Assembly: GCF_003725335.1 (NCBI RefSeq)
Contig: NZ_QIBY01000008.1
Coordinates: forward strand, 1-64,000
Length of the DNA stretch: 64,000 bases
Source of the DNA: Parvibacter caecicola
Lineage (GTDB): Bacteria; Actinomycetota; Coriobacteriia; Coriobacteriales; Eggerthellaceae
Reading direction: 5' to 3'
Of the stretch, positions 17,295-27,423 are shown piece after piece; the stretch's first letter is position 1, and the number at the start of each line of letters is the position of its first letter. The translations under genes and the position numbers were made by a program. The notes below the pieces were generated by a model, which was not told where the DNA came from, ran no database searches, and worked only from the letters and a program-made list of their open reading frames with translations.

Positions 17295-17384
17295 CCCCGC
17301 AGGCCAAACGCGGCCGCTGCGAAAGGGGCGGCGGTTTGCTATAGTAACCTCCCCGTCGGCAGCGGAACTGGGAGGAGGGCAGCC

Positions 17385-18092
17385 GTGGGAAGCAAGAAAA
17401 CGCGCAACCCTGCGCTGCGCCTGGTGACCCTGCCGCTGAAAGTGGCGCTGGGGCTGGTACTGGCGGCCGTGGCCGTAGTGGGGCTCACCAACCTGATCAC
17501 CATCGGCACCACCCGCGGCGATGTGCATACGATTGCCGACGTGGCCGACTACAACGCCGACGCTATAGTGGTGCTGGGCGCCTCGGTACACGCCGACGGC
17601 ACCCCCTCCGACATGCTGCGCCATCGGCTGGACACCGCCTGGGCCCTCTACGATGCCGGCGCCGCCCAGGCCATCATCGTAAGCGGCGACAACCGCGAAG
17701 CCAACTACAACGAGTCGGCAGCCATGAAGAAATACCTGGTGAGCCTTGGGGTCCCCAGCGAAGATATCTACGAGGACCACGCCGGCTACTCCACTTACGA
17801 GAGCATGTACCGGGCCCGTCATGTGTTTGGCGCCCAGCGCATCATCGTTACCACCCAGGCCTACCACCTCTATCGCTCCCTCTACGCCGCCCACGGCCTG
17901 GGGATGGAAGCGGTGGGCGTGGCCAGCGATCACGGTGCTTACCTAAACCAAACGTCTTACAGCCTTCGGGAAGCGCTGGCCCGCACCAAGGACTTCTTCA
18001 ACACCTTGCTGCAGAACCCCCAAGGGAAAACCGGCCCCATAGCGGCCGAAGGCGAACGGGTGGATCTCGCGGAATCCGGCGATTTGTCGTAA
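17385..18092 (+). CDS. SanA/YdcF-like DUF218 protein
   Basis: A single N-terminal membrane segment (residues about 15-37) anchors a DUF218 domain starting ADAIVVLGASV. The pattern SGDNREANYNESAAMKKYL and HVFGAQRIIVTTQAYHLYRS is typical of the SanA branch linked to envelope permeability and vancomycin sensitivity in E. coli; the biochemical role is not settled. Start is GTG with a strong GGAGGAGG. Transcribed alone, 90 bases after the MATE gene. Confidence 0.88.
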   Translation: MGSKKTRNPALRLVTLPLKVALGLVLAAVAVVGLTNLITIGTTRGDVHTIADVADYNADAIVVLGASVHADGTPSDMLRHRLDTAWALYDAGAAQAIIVSGDNREANYNESAAMKKYLVSLGVPSEDIYEDHAGYSTYESMYRARHVFGAQRIIVTTQAYHLYRSLYAAHGLGMEAVGVASDHGAYLNQTSYSLREALARTKDFFNTLLQNPQGKTGPIAAEGERVDLAESGDLS

Positions 18093-18129
18093 GGAGCAGG
18101 GCAGGGCGTGTCCCCTGTCAGCTTCCCGG

Positions 18130-18161
18130 AAACAAAAGGGCAGAGATAGAATCTCTGCCCT
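18130..18161 (-). terminator. Hairpin terminator, minus strand
   Basis: AGGGCAGAGAT and ATCTCTGCCCT (18137-18147 with 18151-18161) form a perfect 11-bp stem with a 3-base loop, followed on the minus strand by TTTTGTTT. It would end the leuS transcript after it crosses the palindromic element. A near copy of this hairpin ends the TDT transporter gene at 21482-21505. Confidence 0.75.
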
Positions 18162-18190
18162 ACGAATTCGACCTGGATTAGCATTGTGGC

Positions 18191-18316
18191 TGGGCCGACC
18201 CGGCGGGTCGGAGCGAGGTCCGGTCAAGCGGAGCAGAGGGGAAATCCACTCGCGCGCCAGCGCGAGTTAGTTCCCCTCGTACGGAGCGTCGAGCGCAGGC
18301 CTGTCGGGTCGGCCCA
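18191..18316. repeat. 126-bp palindromic intergenic element
   Basis: The 310-base gap between the SanA-like gene and leuS has no ORF but holds a nested dyad. TGGGCCGACCCG (18191-18202) and CGGGTCGGCCCA (18305-18316) are perfect 12-bp terminal inverted repeats. Inside, AGGGGAA (18237-18243) pairs with TTCCCCT (18271-18277), and ACTCGCGC (18248-18255) with GCGCGAGT (18260-18267). Near-identical 15-bp direct repeats (18143-18157 and 18337-18351, one mismatch) flank the element. This could be a miniature inverted-repeat element, a REP-like unit or a structured leuS 3' RNA. Confidence 0.6.
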
Positions 18317-18402
18317 CCCTCCAGAAACGTTTGGTGGAGATAGAATCCCTGCGGTGCATTCTGCCCCCGCTCTTCCCCTTGCTCCGAAAATCTATAAACC
18401 CG

Positions 18403-20976
18403 CTATTTCGCCACGATGTTTACCAGACGGCCGGGCACCACGATTTCCTTCACGATGGTTTTGCCCTCAAGCGCGTCGGCAACCGCGGCCTTTGCAGCGG
18501 CCAACACTTCTGGCTGCGGGGCGTCGGCCGCCACCGTGATGCGGGCCTTCACCTTGCCGGACAGCTGTACTGCCAGCTCCACCTCGTTGTCTTTGGCCTG
18601 TTCGGGATCCCACGTGGGCCACGGCGCATCGTGCACCGAACCCCCTTGCCCCAGCACAGTGGTCCACAGCTCATCGGCCCAATGGGGGGCGATGGGGGCC
18701 ATCAGCTTCACGATTACCTGGGCCACATCGGCGTCCAGCGCCTGATGGTCGGGGCACGCAGCCCGCGCTTCTGGCGAAAACGCGCGCAAGTACTCGCCGG
18801 TGGCGTTGGACAGCTCCATGATGGCCGCCAGCGCGGTGTTGAAGTTGTTGCGGTCGAAGTCGCCTTCCACCTTGCCCACCACGCGATGGCGCTCCCGCAC
18901 CAGCTTCTGGGCCAGCTTCACCGCCGCCTCGGGGGCGGGCGCCGCCTCGAACAACGTCTCTTCTCCCGCCGCGCCGACCAGGTCGTTCACCTGGCGCCAC
19001 AGGCGGTTCAGGAACTTGTACATGCCCGCTAGGCCGTCTTCGTTCCACAGCTTCTCCTTGTCGGGCGGACCCATGAACAGCATGGTTGCCCGCACGGCGT
19101 CGGCGCCGTAGTTGGCAATCATCTCCTCGGGAGACACCACATTGCCCTTCGACTTGCTCATCACTTCACCTTGGGAATCCAGCACCATGCCCTGGCACAG
19201 CAGGTTGGTGAAGGGCTCGTCGAAATCCAGCAGTCCCATGTCCCGCAGCACTTTGGTGAAGAAGCGGCTGTAGAGCAGGTGCAGGATGGCGTGCTCGATG
19301 CCGCCGATGTACTGGTCTACCGGCATCCAGGCGTTGGTTTTGGCAGGGTCGAACGGCGCGTGCACGTTGTGCGGGTCGGTGTAGCGCATGTAGTACCAGC
19401 TAGAGCAGGTGAAGGTGTCCATGGTGTCGGTTTCGCGCCGCGCCTTGCCGCCGCACTTCGGGCAGGTGCAGTCGGCGAACCCGGCATGGGTGGCCAGCGT
19501 TTCGCCCGCCGCCAGGTCGATGTCCTCGGGCAGCCGCACCGGCAGATCTTCCTCTGGCACCGGCACCACACCGCACTGGGGGCAGTGGATGGCGGGGATG
19601 GGGTTGCCCCAGTAGCGCTGGCGGGAAATCAGCCAGTCGCGCAGGCGGAACTCCACCGTGCGCTTGCCGCGGCCCATTTCCTCAAGCGCCGCCACGATGG
19701 CCGCCTCGCCTTCGGAATGCTTGCCGCCCACCAGGCCGGTGTAGGGGCCCGACTGCACCAGGATGCCCTCGGCGGCATAGGCCTGCGGCCAGTCCACCTC
19801 GGTCACCACACGGCCCTGCTGGCCGCTCAGCTGCGGAAAGAGCGGATCATCTTCGCTCAGGATGATGGGGATGATGGGCAAGTTGTACTTGCGGGCGAAC
19901 TCGAAGTCGCGCTGGTCGCCGCAGGGCACCGCCATCACGGCGCCGGTGCCGTAGTCGGCCACCACGTAGTCGGCCACCCAGATGGGCACCTTCTCGCCAT
20001 TGATGGGGTTCACCACGTAACGGCCGGTGAAGGCGCCGTGCTTCTCGTGATCGCCCTGGGCGCGCTCCACGGCGCTCACCTTCTTGGCGGCTTCCACCAA
20101 ATCCATCACCGGCTGCTCGTATTCAGTGCCAGCCACCAGCGCCTGCAGCCCCTTGTATTCGGGCGCCAGCACGAAGAAGCTACAGCCGAACAGGGTGTCG
20201 GCGCGGGTGGTGAACACGGTGATGATGTCGTCTTCCGCGGGCTCGGCCGGCGCGTTGCCCGCCATATCGCACAGGATGAAGTCCACGTTGGCGCCCTCGG
20301 AGCGGCCAATCCAGTTGGCCTGCTGCTGCTTCACCCGCTCGGGCCAGCCGGTAAGCTGGTCCAGGTCATCCAGCAGTTCCTGGGCGTAGTCGGTAATCTT
20401 GAAGTACCACTGGGTGAGGTCGCGCTTCTCCACCTCGGAGCTGCAGCGCCAGCAGCGGCCCTCGGTCACTTGCTCGTTGGCCAGCACGGTGGCGCAGCTG
20501 GGGCACCAATTCACCGGGCTGTTGCGCCGCTCCACCAGGCCGCGCTCCCAGAACTTCAGGAATATCCACTGGCCCCAGCGGTAGTACTCGGGGTCGCAGG
20601 CCACCACGGTGCGGTCCCAATCGTAGGAAAAGCCCATGCGCTTGAAGCTGGCCTGCTGGGTGTCGATGTTCTGGTAGGTCCACAGGGCCGGGTGGCTGTG
20701 GTGCTTGATGGCGGCGTTTTCCGCCGGCAGCCCGAAGGCGTCCCAGCCCATGGGATGCAGCACGTTGAAGCCGCGCATCTTGGAATAGCGGGCCACCACG
20801 TCGCCGTAGGTGTAGTTGCTCACGTGCCCCATGTGGATGTCGCCCGAGGGGTACGGGAACATTTCCAGCACGTACTTGCGCGGCTTGTCGGAATTCTCAT
20901 CAACGCTATACAGGCCCGCTTCCTCCCATTGCAGCTGAAGGCGCGGCTCTATCTCATGCGGGTTGTAGGGTTTCAT
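18403..20976 (-). CDS. leuS: Leucyl-tRNA synthetase
   Basis: Class I aminoacyl-tRNA synthetase charging tRNA-Leu. The 857-residue length is normal for bacterial LeuRS. HMGH ([17 protein letters not shown], about residue 41) and [14 protein letters not shown] (about residue 620) are the ATP-binding signatures; the editing domain is present ([19 protein letters not shown]). A Cys-rich Zn knuckle is also seen. A TATAAT -10 box lies at 21015-21020 on the minus strand. I found no T-box leader in the 40 bases before the start. Confidence 0.97.
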   Translation of the reverse strand: MKPYNPHEIEPRLQLQWEEAGLYSVDENSDKPRKYVLEMFPYPSGDIHMGHVSNYTYGDVVARYSKMRGFNVLHPMGWDAFGLPAENAAIKHHSHPALWTYQNIDTQQASFKRMGFSYDWDRTVVACDPEYYRWGQWIFLKFWERGLVERRNSPVNWCPSCATVLANEQVTEGRCWRCSSEVEKRDLTQWYFKITDYAQELLDDLDQLTGWPERVKQQQANWIGRSEGANVDFILCDMAGNAPAEPAEDDIITVFTTRADTLFGCSFFVLAPEYKGLQALVAGTEYEQPVMDLVEAAKKVSAVERAQGDHEKHGAFTGRYVVNPINGEKVPIWVADYVVADYGTGAVMAVPCGDQRDFEFARKYNLPIIPIILSEDDPLFPQLSGQQGRVVTEVDWPQAYAAEGILVQSGPYTGLVGGKHSEGEAAIVAALEEMGRGKRTVEFRLRDWLISRQRYWGNPIPAIHCPQCGVVPVPEEDLPVRLPEDIDLAAGETLATHAGFADCTCPKCGGKARRETDTMDTFTCSSWYYMRYTDPHNVHAPFDPAKTNAWMPVDQYIGGIEHAILHLLYSRFFTKVLRDMGLLDFDEPFTNLLCQGMVLDSQGEVMSKSKGNVVSPEEMIANYGADAVRATMLFMGPPDKEKLWNEDGLAGMYKFLNRLWRQVNDLVGAAGEETLFEAAPAPEAAVKLAQKLVRERHRVVGKVEGDFDRNNFNTALAAIMELSNATGEYLRAFSPEARAACPDHQALDADVAQVIVKLMAPIAPHWADELWTTVLGQGGSVHDAPWPTWDPEQAKDNEVELAVQLSGKVKARITVAADAPQPEVLAAAKAAVADALEGKTIVKEIVVPGRLVNIVAK

Positions 20977-21138
20977 AAGGCTCCCTCAAAACAGTTGCTT
21001 GCCGATAGCCGCATATTATAGCCGTGGCGGCCCGCTATTGGGGTTATGGGAATTCGCATGGCGCTTCGTTGGCGGGAAAGGCTGCCCTCCCTCTGGCGGT
21101 TTTTGCCCCGTAGGCACGCGCGCGGCTGCTGGCAGGAC

Positions 21139-21366
21139 CTACCGCCACCGGGCGGCGCCGCAGTTCCAGCAGGTTTCGCTGTCCCCTTCGTTCTCGGCGG
21201 CGCACTTTTGACAGGTCCAGCAGATGCGCGGCACCTCTTCGGCAGCAACGGCCAGCGGAACTTCGGCGCCCGGCGCCCGGAGCACCTCGAACGCCGCTCG
21301 AATGCCCTCGGGCCCCGACAGGTGGGCCACCTCCACATGATCCCTATCCGCTTTTCGCTTCACCAT
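21139..21366 (-). CDS. Small zinc-ribbon protein
   Basis: 75-residue protein whose C-terminus carries a CxxC...CxxC ribbon (WTCQKCAAEN, then CWNCGAARW) of the RanBP2/rubredoxin-like kind. The first half (VEVAHLSGPEGIRAAFEVLRA) looks like a small DUF2007-type ferredoxin-fold domain, though I am not certain. AAGGGGAG precedes the ATG. It lies upstream of leuS in the same direction with 160 bases between. Function unknown; perhaps protein or nucleic-acid binding. Confidence 0.65.
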   Translation of the reverse strand: MVKRKADRDHVEVAHLSGPEGIRAAFEVLRAPGAEVPLAVAAEEVPRICWTCQKCAAENEGDSETCWNCGAARWR

Positions 21367-21475
21367 GGCTCCCCTTCCGCCATCAGCACAAACACGCCTT
21401 GGAACTAGTGTATCCCATGTGCCAGGGAGCGTCCCCCTGACACGCCCTAATTACTCGCGCACCCGCCCCTTGGCA

Positions 21476-21505
21476 CGAAAAAGGGCAGAGAATGCTCTCT
21501 GCCCT
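21476..21505 (-). terminator. Terminator of the TDT transporter gene
   Basis: AGGGCAGAGA (21482-21491) pairs with TCTCTGCCCT (21496-21505); on the minus strand it is followed by TTTTTTCG. It lies 24 bases after the stop codon of the transporter gene. Confidence 0.85.
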
Positions 21506-21528
21506 GGGGAGGAATGCAGGCGGGTTGG

Positions 21529-22524
21529 TTATTCGGCATCCAGCTCGATGGCTACGGGCATGGCAACGGGCGCCGGCTCCACAACCTCATGGCCCTTGGG
21601 GGTGCCGAAGAAGAACTTCATGTAGTGGGTGAACACGTAGAACACCATGAACGTGGCGAACGCGGTTTCCACGAAAGCCAGCACCTGGAAGGCCTCCAGG
21701 AAGGGCACCGCCACACCCGCGGCGGTGAGGGCCGCCAGCGCCTTGCCCAGCGCGGTAGCGGTAATGACGAACGGGAAGGTCATGGCCGCATAGCTGGGAT
21801 AGAATTTCAGCGCCACGAACTTGGGCAGATGGAACAGCACCAGGGCAAACAGCGCCTGGGCCAGCACCGCCAGTACCGCCACGAACAGCGGGTTGGGGTT
21901 GGAAGTAACCGCCAGGTAGCCGGCCAGCGACAGGCTCATGGGAGCGGCATAGATGCAGAACAGCGGACGGGCCGGCTCAGGAATCTCGTGCTTCAGATAG
22001 CGCGCGGTGATAACCGCCAGCAGCACCAGGTAGCACACGAAACCGAACCAGAAGATCACGCTGCCCAGCGCCTCCATGCCGAAGTTAGGCGATGTAACCG
22101 AGGCCACAATGATGCCCACGTAGCAAATGAAGTAGGTGGGGAACACTTCTTTCAGCTGGAAACGGCGAATGTAGTTTCCGGTGAACCAAGCCATCAGGCC
22201 GAAGTGACCCACCACGGCAGCGCACCACAAGCCAAACGCAGGGGCGATGGCGAAGGGAGCCAGATAACCGGCCAGCTGCATGAGGGTCATGAAGAAGGTG
22301 GCGGACACGCTGGCCAAGATGGAGTTCTTGAAGTCATCGCGAATCATGGACGGGAACATGATCATCTTCGCCGCCAGCATGGCAGCCAGGAAAAACGACA
22401 GCAGTCCGCAACCGTAGTGAACCACTTCGCTGTAGGGAGCCAACAGATTGCCCAGCGCTGCAAGGCCCAGCGCAACGCCGGCGGTGGGGATGGGAACAGA
22501 CTTTATCTTTTCGCGCATTATCAT
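21529..22524 (-). CDS. TDT-family (TehA/SLAC1-like) transporter
   Basis: The 331-residue protein has about ten hydrophobic segments and the repeated helix-pair layout of the tellurite-resistance/dicarboxylate transporter family (VPIPTAGVALGLAALGNLL at the start; CYVGIIVASVTSPNFG in the middle). Relatives export sulfite, take up C4-dicarboxylates or act as anion channels. The substrate here is unknown. It is divergent from a LysR gene at 22728 across an AT-rich 200-base gap, the usual layout for a regulator and its target. Confidence 0.82.
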   Translation of the reverse strand: MIMREKIKSVPIPTAGVALGLAALGNLLAPYSEVVHYGCGLLSFFLAAMLAAKMIMFPSMIRDDFKNSILASVSATFFMTLMQLAGYLAPFAIAPAFGLWCAAVVGHFGLMAWFTGNYIRRFQLKEVFPTYFICYVGIIVASVTSPNFGMEALGSVIFWFGFVCYLVLLAVITARYLKHEIPEPARPLFCIYAAPMSLSLAGYLAVTSNPNPLFVAVLAVLAQALFALVLFHLPKFVALKFYPSYAAMTFPFVITATALGKALAALTAAGVAVPFLEAFQVLAFVETAFATFMVFYVFTHYMKFFFGTPKGHEVVEPAPVAMPVAIELDAE

Positions 22525-22727
22525 CTTCTTTCTTAACCTCGTTGGTTGTTCGCCGTTCTTACCACATGCGGCCGGCCCGAGCGCAGCCGCCTGCAGGAAC
22601 AGTGCGTTCGGTTATTATGCAAGAAGGTAACCCTAATTCAAGCTTATATATATTTTGGCAACGATGATATATTCTTATCGTACCGAGATGGGCTGCAGGG
22701 GCCCGTCCGCAAGCGAACGGAACCAAC

Positions 22728-23630
22728 ATGCAAGACTTCCGCGTGAAAACTTTTCTCGCCGTATGCAAGACGCTGAACTACACCCGCGCCGCCGAGGAGC
22801 TGTCGCTCACCCAACCCGCGGTATCGCAGCACATCGCCTTTTTGGAGAAGGAGTATGGCGCCAAACTGTTCGTCTACCAGCGCAAAAAACTTGAGCTCAC
22901 CCCCGCCGGCCGCGTGCTGCGCGACGCGCTTTCCACCATGGCCCACGACGACGCGCTGCTGCACCAGCACATCGCCGAGGTGGCCCACGGGGCCAAAACC
23001 CAGCTGCGCATCGGCATGACCCTCACCGCCGGCGAATACGTGATGGCAACCCCCTTGGCGGCGTTTTTGGCCGAGCGCCCGCAGATTCGCGCCCACGTGC
23101 GCTCGGGCGATACCAAGCGGCTGCTGGGGCTGATGGCCGACGGCGAGATAGACTGCGCCTTCGTGGAAGGACTGTTCGACAAAACCGCCTACGCCTGGGA
23201 CACCTTCCGCACCGAGCGGCTGGTGTGCATCTGTGCAGCGGGGCGGCGACCGGCCCAGAAGGTGCGCAACTTCAACGACCTGCTGGGCGAGCGGCTCATC
23301 CTGCGCGAAGAGGGCAGCGGCAGCCGCGCAGTGCTGGAAGGCGCGCTGGCTCAACGCGACCTCAGCACCGCCGCCTTCGCCGACACTTGCGTGGTGGGCA
23401 GCTTGAACATCCTCAAAATTTTCGTGGCCCAAGGGCTGGGCATTTCGTTCGTGTACGAGGCCGCAGTGCAACGAGAGCTGCAGGAGGGCACGCTCGGCGT
23501 CATCCCCCTTCCCAAAGAGCACCTGTCCCACGACATCTCGTTTATTCGCCTGAAGAATAGCCTGTACGAGAAGGAGCTGCGGCTGCTCTACGAGGGCCTG
23601 AAGGAAGCAGCCGCCGCGAACCGCTTCTAG
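22728..23630 (+). CDS. LysR-family regulator (next to TDT transporter)
   Basis: The 300-residue product has the LysR HTH at the N-terminus (FLAVCKTLNYTRAAEELSLTQPAVSQHIAFLE) and a periplasmic-binding-protein-like effector domain. It is divergent from the TDT transporter gene and likely controls it; the molybdenum oxidoreductase operon, whose last gene converges on this one, may be a second target. The gap 22525-22727 holds AT-rich stretches (ATATAT at 22648 and 22667) but no clear T-N11-A box. Confidence 0.9.
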   Translation: MQDFRVKTFLAVCKTLNYTRAAEELSLTQPAVSQHIAFLEKEYGAKLFVYQRKKLELTPAGRVLRDALSTMAHDDALLHQHIAEVAHGAKTQLRIGMTLTAGEYVMATPLAAFLAERPQIRAHVRSGDTKRLLGLMADGEIDCAFVEGLFDKTAYAWDTFRTERLVCICAAGRRPAQKVRNFNDLLGERLILREEGSGSRAVLEGALAQRDLSTAAFADTCVVGSLNILKIFVAQGLGISFVYEAAVQRELQEGTLGVIPLPKEHLSHDISFIRLKNSLYEKELRLLYEGLKEAAAANRF

Positions 23631-23645
23631 CGCCTGCGCCCGCAA

Positions 23646-23680
23646 CGCAAAAGGCGGCCGCCGAGGTGGCAGCCGCCTTT
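23646..23680. terminator. Bidirectional terminator between LysR and ferredoxin genes
   Basis: AAAGGCGGC and GCCGCCTTT pair around a Pro-like CGCCGAGGTGG centre at 23650-23680. T residues follow on both sides, four on the minus strand. It separates the convergent LysR gene and the ferredoxin gene. Confidence 0.7.
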
Positions 23681-23737
23681 CCAGGGAGAGCTCATTTGCA
23701 GGCCTTTCCAGCCGGAAGCACCCGGGGTGCGCCGCGG

Positions 23738-24397
23738 CTACTCTCCCTGCCAGTCGCGTTCCCGCAGGATGTACACAAACGCCGGCTTGTTGCCGGTATC
23801 CGGCACGTGGTGCAGGTCGGCCTCGGTGTAGGGGTTCACCACCTCCGCCAGCGTGGCGCGGTGGGCCATCAGCGTTTCGTAGCTGCGGTCGGTGTCGAAG
23901 CCGTCGGTCAACGTTTCGAAGCTCTCGATGCCCGCGTCCAAATCGCCGAAGAACCGGGCCATGCCGCCGCACTGGGCCACGCACTGGGGCAGCTCCCCTT
24001 GGGCCACCTTCTGCTCGCACAGCGTGCACTTCTCCACCACGCGCTCCTCTTCGTTCAGGTAGCGAACCCCGTAGGGACAGGCCATGGCGCAGAACTGGCA
24101 GCCGATGCACTTTTCCTTGTCGATCTGCACGGTGCCGTCGGCGGTTTTGTGGCTGGCCTCGGTAGGACACACGTCCACGCACGCCGGGTTTTCGCAATGC
24201 TGACACTGCATGGGCAGGAAATACAGGTCCACGTCGGGGAAGTGGCCCGAGCCCGCCTTCGCCGGATTGGGGCCGATGCGCAGCACCTTGTTCCAGTAGT
24301 TGCCCACCGGCACGTTGTTCACAACTTTGCAGGCCACGCTGCAGGCCATGCAGCCAACGCAGCGGTTGAGGTCGGTAACGATGGCGTACTGCGTCAT
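23738..24397 (-). CDS. Four-cluster 4Fe-4S ferredoxin subunit (DmsB/NrfC-like)
   Basis: Electron-transfer partner of the molybdenum protein encoded just upstream. The Cys groups are CVGCMACSVAC (residues 13-23), CQHCENPACVDVC, CIGCQFCAMAC and CTLCEQ...CVAQC, predicting four [4Fe-4S] clusters. It has no signal peptide and would be carried out by the Tat signal of its partner. The start lies one base after the partner's stop codon. No NrfD- or DmsC-like anchor gene follows, so electron supply may come from another membrane protein. Confidence 0.92.
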   Translation of the reverse strand: MTQYAIVTDLNRCVGCMACSVACKVVNNVPVGNYWNKVLRIGPNPAKAGSGHFPDVDLYFLPMQCQHCENPACVDVCPTEASHKTADGTVQIDKEKCIGCQFCAMACPYGVRYLNEEERVVEKCTLCEQKVAQGELPQCVAQCGGMARFFGDLDAGIESFETLTDGFDTDRSYETLMAHRATLAEVVNPYTEADLHHVPDTGNKPAFVYILRERDWQGE

Positions 24398-24398
24398 C

Positions 24399-27284
24399 TT
24401 AGGCCTCCTTCCGAATCTCGTAATTGGGCAGCCACTCTTTCAGGCGCGGGTCGTCGCAAGAGACGATCATGGGAGTGCCATCGGTGTCGCAGGGCACCGG
24501 ATTGCCGTTGGGGCTGTTCTCGGGAGTGGCCTTGTAAATTTTCACGTTGTAGGCGCGGGCGTTGGCGGCACCGCACAGCGGGCACTGGTTGTCCAGCGAC
24601 GCCAGCGTGTTCACGTTCACCAAATCGAAGCCCTTGCCCAGGCCGGTGAATTCCGGCAGCCACCATTGGTGCTCGCAGTTCACCACGCCCTTGTTGATGC
24701 CGTAATACAGGTCGGCCGTCTGGCGAATCTTGCCGCGGGAGGTTTCAATCCACACCCAGTCGCCCTGCTGGATGCCCAGCTCGGCGGCGTCTTCGGGGTT
24801 GATCTCCACGCGCGGGGTGGGCCACAGCTCGCGGCACCAGGGCAGTTGGCGGTGCTCGCTGTGGAAGTACACGGGGATGCGGCGGCCGGTAGTCATGATG
24901 TAGGGGTATTCCTTGCACAGCTCGGGGTTGGCCACCGGACCCTCGGGCGGCTCGGTGAAGGTGGGCAGCGTGTAGCGTTCATCGGGGTAATAGCTTTCCA
25001 GCAGCGTGTTCCAAATCTCCTGCTTGCCGGTGGGCGTGGGGAAGCCGGGCAGGCCGTCGCGGCGCATCATGCCCACTTCGTAGCGGCGATAGGTGCCCCA
25101 CACCGGGTACTTCTCCTTGCAGTCGGTCCAGCCGTTTTTCTGGAAGTGCTCCTTGTACTCGTCCCAGCTCATGCCGTACCCGGCCTGGGCCATCTGGTTC
25201 AAGTTGTAGGTGGCGTCGGGCCAGGGGTCGTCCCCCAGCGCCCACGGCACTCCCATGGCCTTGTATAGCCCGATGGAAATGTCCACGTCGAAGCGGGTGT
25301 CGGCCGGCGGCTCGATGCAGCGGCAGTGGGCCCCTTCCGCACCGCCCGAACCCTGAGAACGACGAGTGGAGTCCAGCTCCATCCAGTGCTGAGCCGGCAC
25401 GATGACGTCCGCCAGCTGAGTGCCCGGGTGGAACCACAAATCGCACATGGCGAAGAAGTCCATCTGCTTCATGCCCTCGAAGCAGGCCTTCGAGTTGGGA
25501 GCATTCAGGAAGTCGCCCGACTGGCCGTAGCCGCCGCGGATGCGATAGGCGCCATCGCCGTTCATGGCCTTGATGATGTGCTGCGCGTCGCCCCAGTAGC
25601 AGTGGGCCAACGTGGGCATTTTGTCGATACCCAGCATCTTGGTGGCGTCCTGCTTGAAGGGGGCCGCTTCGCTCATCATGGCGAACTGCTCGGGGAAGGT
25701 GCCCACGGTGCCGCCGCGCTGGCCGGCCGGGGTGTCGAAGTTGCCGCAGATGCCGGCAAGCGCATCGAATACGCGGCAGTTCTGCACGGCGTTGGCGGAG
25801 TGCTCGATGGCCAGCGAGTAGTTGATGCCGCCGTTGCCGTAGCCGCTGTCCGGGAAGATGCGGGTGGCGTAAATCTTGGCAGCTTCCTCAATTTCCGCCG
25901 CCGGCACGCCGGTGATGCCCTCGGCGATTTCCGGCGCGTACTGGGCGCACAAATTGGCGTACTCCATCCAAGCAGTAGTTACGCTGTGGGTGCCGCCGTC
26001 TTTCAGCGTCACCTCGAAGGGGCCGCCGGAAATGGCCGGCAGCAGCTCCTGGGCACAGCCGCTGAAGTCGGTGGAATAGGCAATGCGCCCGGGCACCGTG
26101 CCCTTCACCAGGTTCTTCTGGGGCGATTCGTAGAACTTCGCCTCGGGGTACGTTTCCCCTTCCCACAGCATGGTTTCAGCGTCAAAGTAGCTCAGCTTGC
26201 CAGAGGGATCGTTGGCGCGCAGCGGGTGCGCGTCATCGGTGCCGGCCAGCTCGTCATACACCATGAAGCGCTTGGGGCTGCCGCCCTCTTTGATATCCGA
26301 CTCCTTCAGAAGCCGCGTGGCCACGGGGAACGGGAAGCCCATCTCCGGGTCGGCCCCCATGAAGCCCGTGGGCTCGATGTCGGCGCAGTACAGGAAGGGG
26401 GCGTCGGTCCAGCGGCGCACGTACATCTCGTCGTAGAGGTTGTTGTCGATCACCACATGGGTCCAGGCCAGGCCCATGGCGGCGTCGGTGCCGGGGCGTA
26501 GCGGCAGCCAGTGCTTCGACTCTTTGCCCAAGTTGGTGCGGCGCGGGTCCACGATGATGTAGTCCTCCGCCTGCATGGTCACGTTCACGGTGGAACGGCA
26601 AGAGCTGTCGTAGTTGGACATTTCCTGCGCGCCGCCCCACTGCACGTACACCAGCGGCCGGTCTTCCTGGGCCATCCAGCTGTAGGCCTTGCCCGACTGC
26701 CAGGCGGTGGCCACATGGCGCGGCCCTTTGCAAATCTGGTACGCGGAATGGCCGTTGGGGCTGCCGAACAGCTGGTACAGGATGCCGCCGGCAGACTGCA
26801 TGCACCAGTTGCGAGAGGTGCCGCAGAAGGTGGTGAGGCATTCGCCGCCGTATTTGTCGATGAGCTCCTGGAAACCGGTGGCCATCAGCTGGAAGGCCTC
26901 GTCCCAGGTGATGCGCTGCCAGCCGGGGTCCGCTTCGCCCTTGGCGGCGGTGCGCTTCATGGGGTGGTACATACGGGCGGGATGATAAGCGGCCTGCAGC
27001 GACGCCTGGCTTTTCGTGCAGCAATTGCCCTCCGAGGCGAACGCGCTCTGGTCGCCCTCGATTTTCACGGCGCGGCCGTTTTGCACGGTCACCCACACGC
27101 CGCATTCCATCTTGCCGCAGCCGCGGCAGCAGGTGCGGACGCGCTTCACGTCCCCCTGCTCCTGCGCCGGCGCCGCCTGCTCCGCCAGGGCCGCCCCCGC
27201 CGTAGTGGCGGCAACGGCGGTGGCCGCAGCCGTTGCCAGCGACAACTTCGCAAACGAGCGCCGCGACATGGTTAGCTTAGCCAT
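24399..27284 (-). CDS. Tat-exported molybdopterin oxidoreductase, DMSO-reductase family
   Basis: The 961-residue catalytic subunit has a twin-arginine signal (SRRSFAKL), a cluster motif CCRGCGKMEC (residues 52-61) with Cys88 or Cys89, and a bis-pterin Mo domain. Cys185 (AYQICKGPR) aligns with the Mo-ligating Cys of the NapA/thiosulfate-reductase side of the family. Only a ferredoxin gene follows, and a LysR gene is divergent. The two-subunit form without an anchor and a dedicated regulator recalls the catechol dehydroxylase loci of Eggerthella and Gordonibacter, but polysulfide, thiosulfate or other substrates are equally open. The cluster spacing (four residues between second and third Cys) is slightly unusual. 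Confidence 0.9.
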   Translation of the reverse strand: MAKLTMSRRSFAKLSLATAAATAVAATTAGAALAEQAAPAQEQGDVKRVRTCCRGCGKMECGVWVTVQNGRAVKIEGDQSAFASEGNCCTKSQASLQAAYHPARMYHPMKRTAAKGEADPGWQRITWDEAFQLMATGFQELIDKYGGECLTTFCGTSRNWCMQSAGGILYQLFGSPNGHSAYQICKGPRHVATAWQSGKAYSWMAQEDRPLVYVQWGGAQEMSNYDSSCRSTVNVTMQAEDYIIVDPRRTNLGKESKHWLPLRPGTDAAMGLAWTHVVIDNNLYDEMYVRRWTDAPFLYCADIEPTGFMGADPEMGFPFPVATRLLKESDIKEGGSPKRFMVYDELAGTDDAHPLRANDPSGKLSYFDAETMLWEGETYPEAKFYESPQKNLVKGTVPGRIAYSTDFSGCAQELLPAISGGPFEVTLKDGGTHSVTTAWMEYANLCAQYAPEIAEGITGVPAAEIEEAAKIYATRIFPDSGYGNGGINYSLAIEHSANAVQNCRVFDALAGICGNFDTPAGQRGGTVGTFPEQFAMMSEAAPFKQDATKMLGIDKMPTLAHCYWGDAQHIIKAMNGDGAYRIRGGYGQSGDFLNAPNSKACFEGMKQMDFFAMCDLWFHPGTQLADVIVPAQHWMELDSTRRSQGSGGAEGAHCRCIEPPADTRFDVDISIGLYKAMGVPWALGDDPWPDATYNLNQMAQAGYGMSWDEYKEHFQKNGWTDCKEKYPVWGTYRRYEVGMMRRDGLPGFPTPTGKQEIWNTLLESYYPDERYTLPTFTEPPEGPVANPELCKEYPYIMTTGRRIPVYFHSEHRQLPWCRELWPTPRVEINPEDAAELGIQQGDWVWIETSRGKIRQTADLYYGINKGVVNCEHQWWLPEFTGLGKGFDLVNVNTLASLDNQCPLCGAANARAYNVKIYKATPENSPNGNPVPCDTDGTPMIVSCDDPRLKEWLPNYEIRKEA

Positions 27285-27423
27285 AAGCTCCTCCTTTTCC
27301 TCTCCTCTTGCTCGCGCGTTGGGCGCGATGGTTCGAGTATGGGCCTGGCGGCAGCTGTATGGAAATGCTATTATTTGGTCACATTATTAGATTGCTTGCG
27401 AAGTTATACGTCAAGGCAATTTA

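Noticed and set aside
18191-18316. SRP RNA or RNase P RNA gene in the leuS downstream gap
   Set aside because: AGGTCCGG followed by GGAGCAG superficially resembles the SRP loop, but the GGAA tetraloop context and flanking pairings are missing; the region is better described as a nested palindrome.
20977-21138. T-box riboswitch before leuS
   Set aside because: The leader from the -10 box is only about 35-40 bases and contains no T-box core or specifier hairpin.
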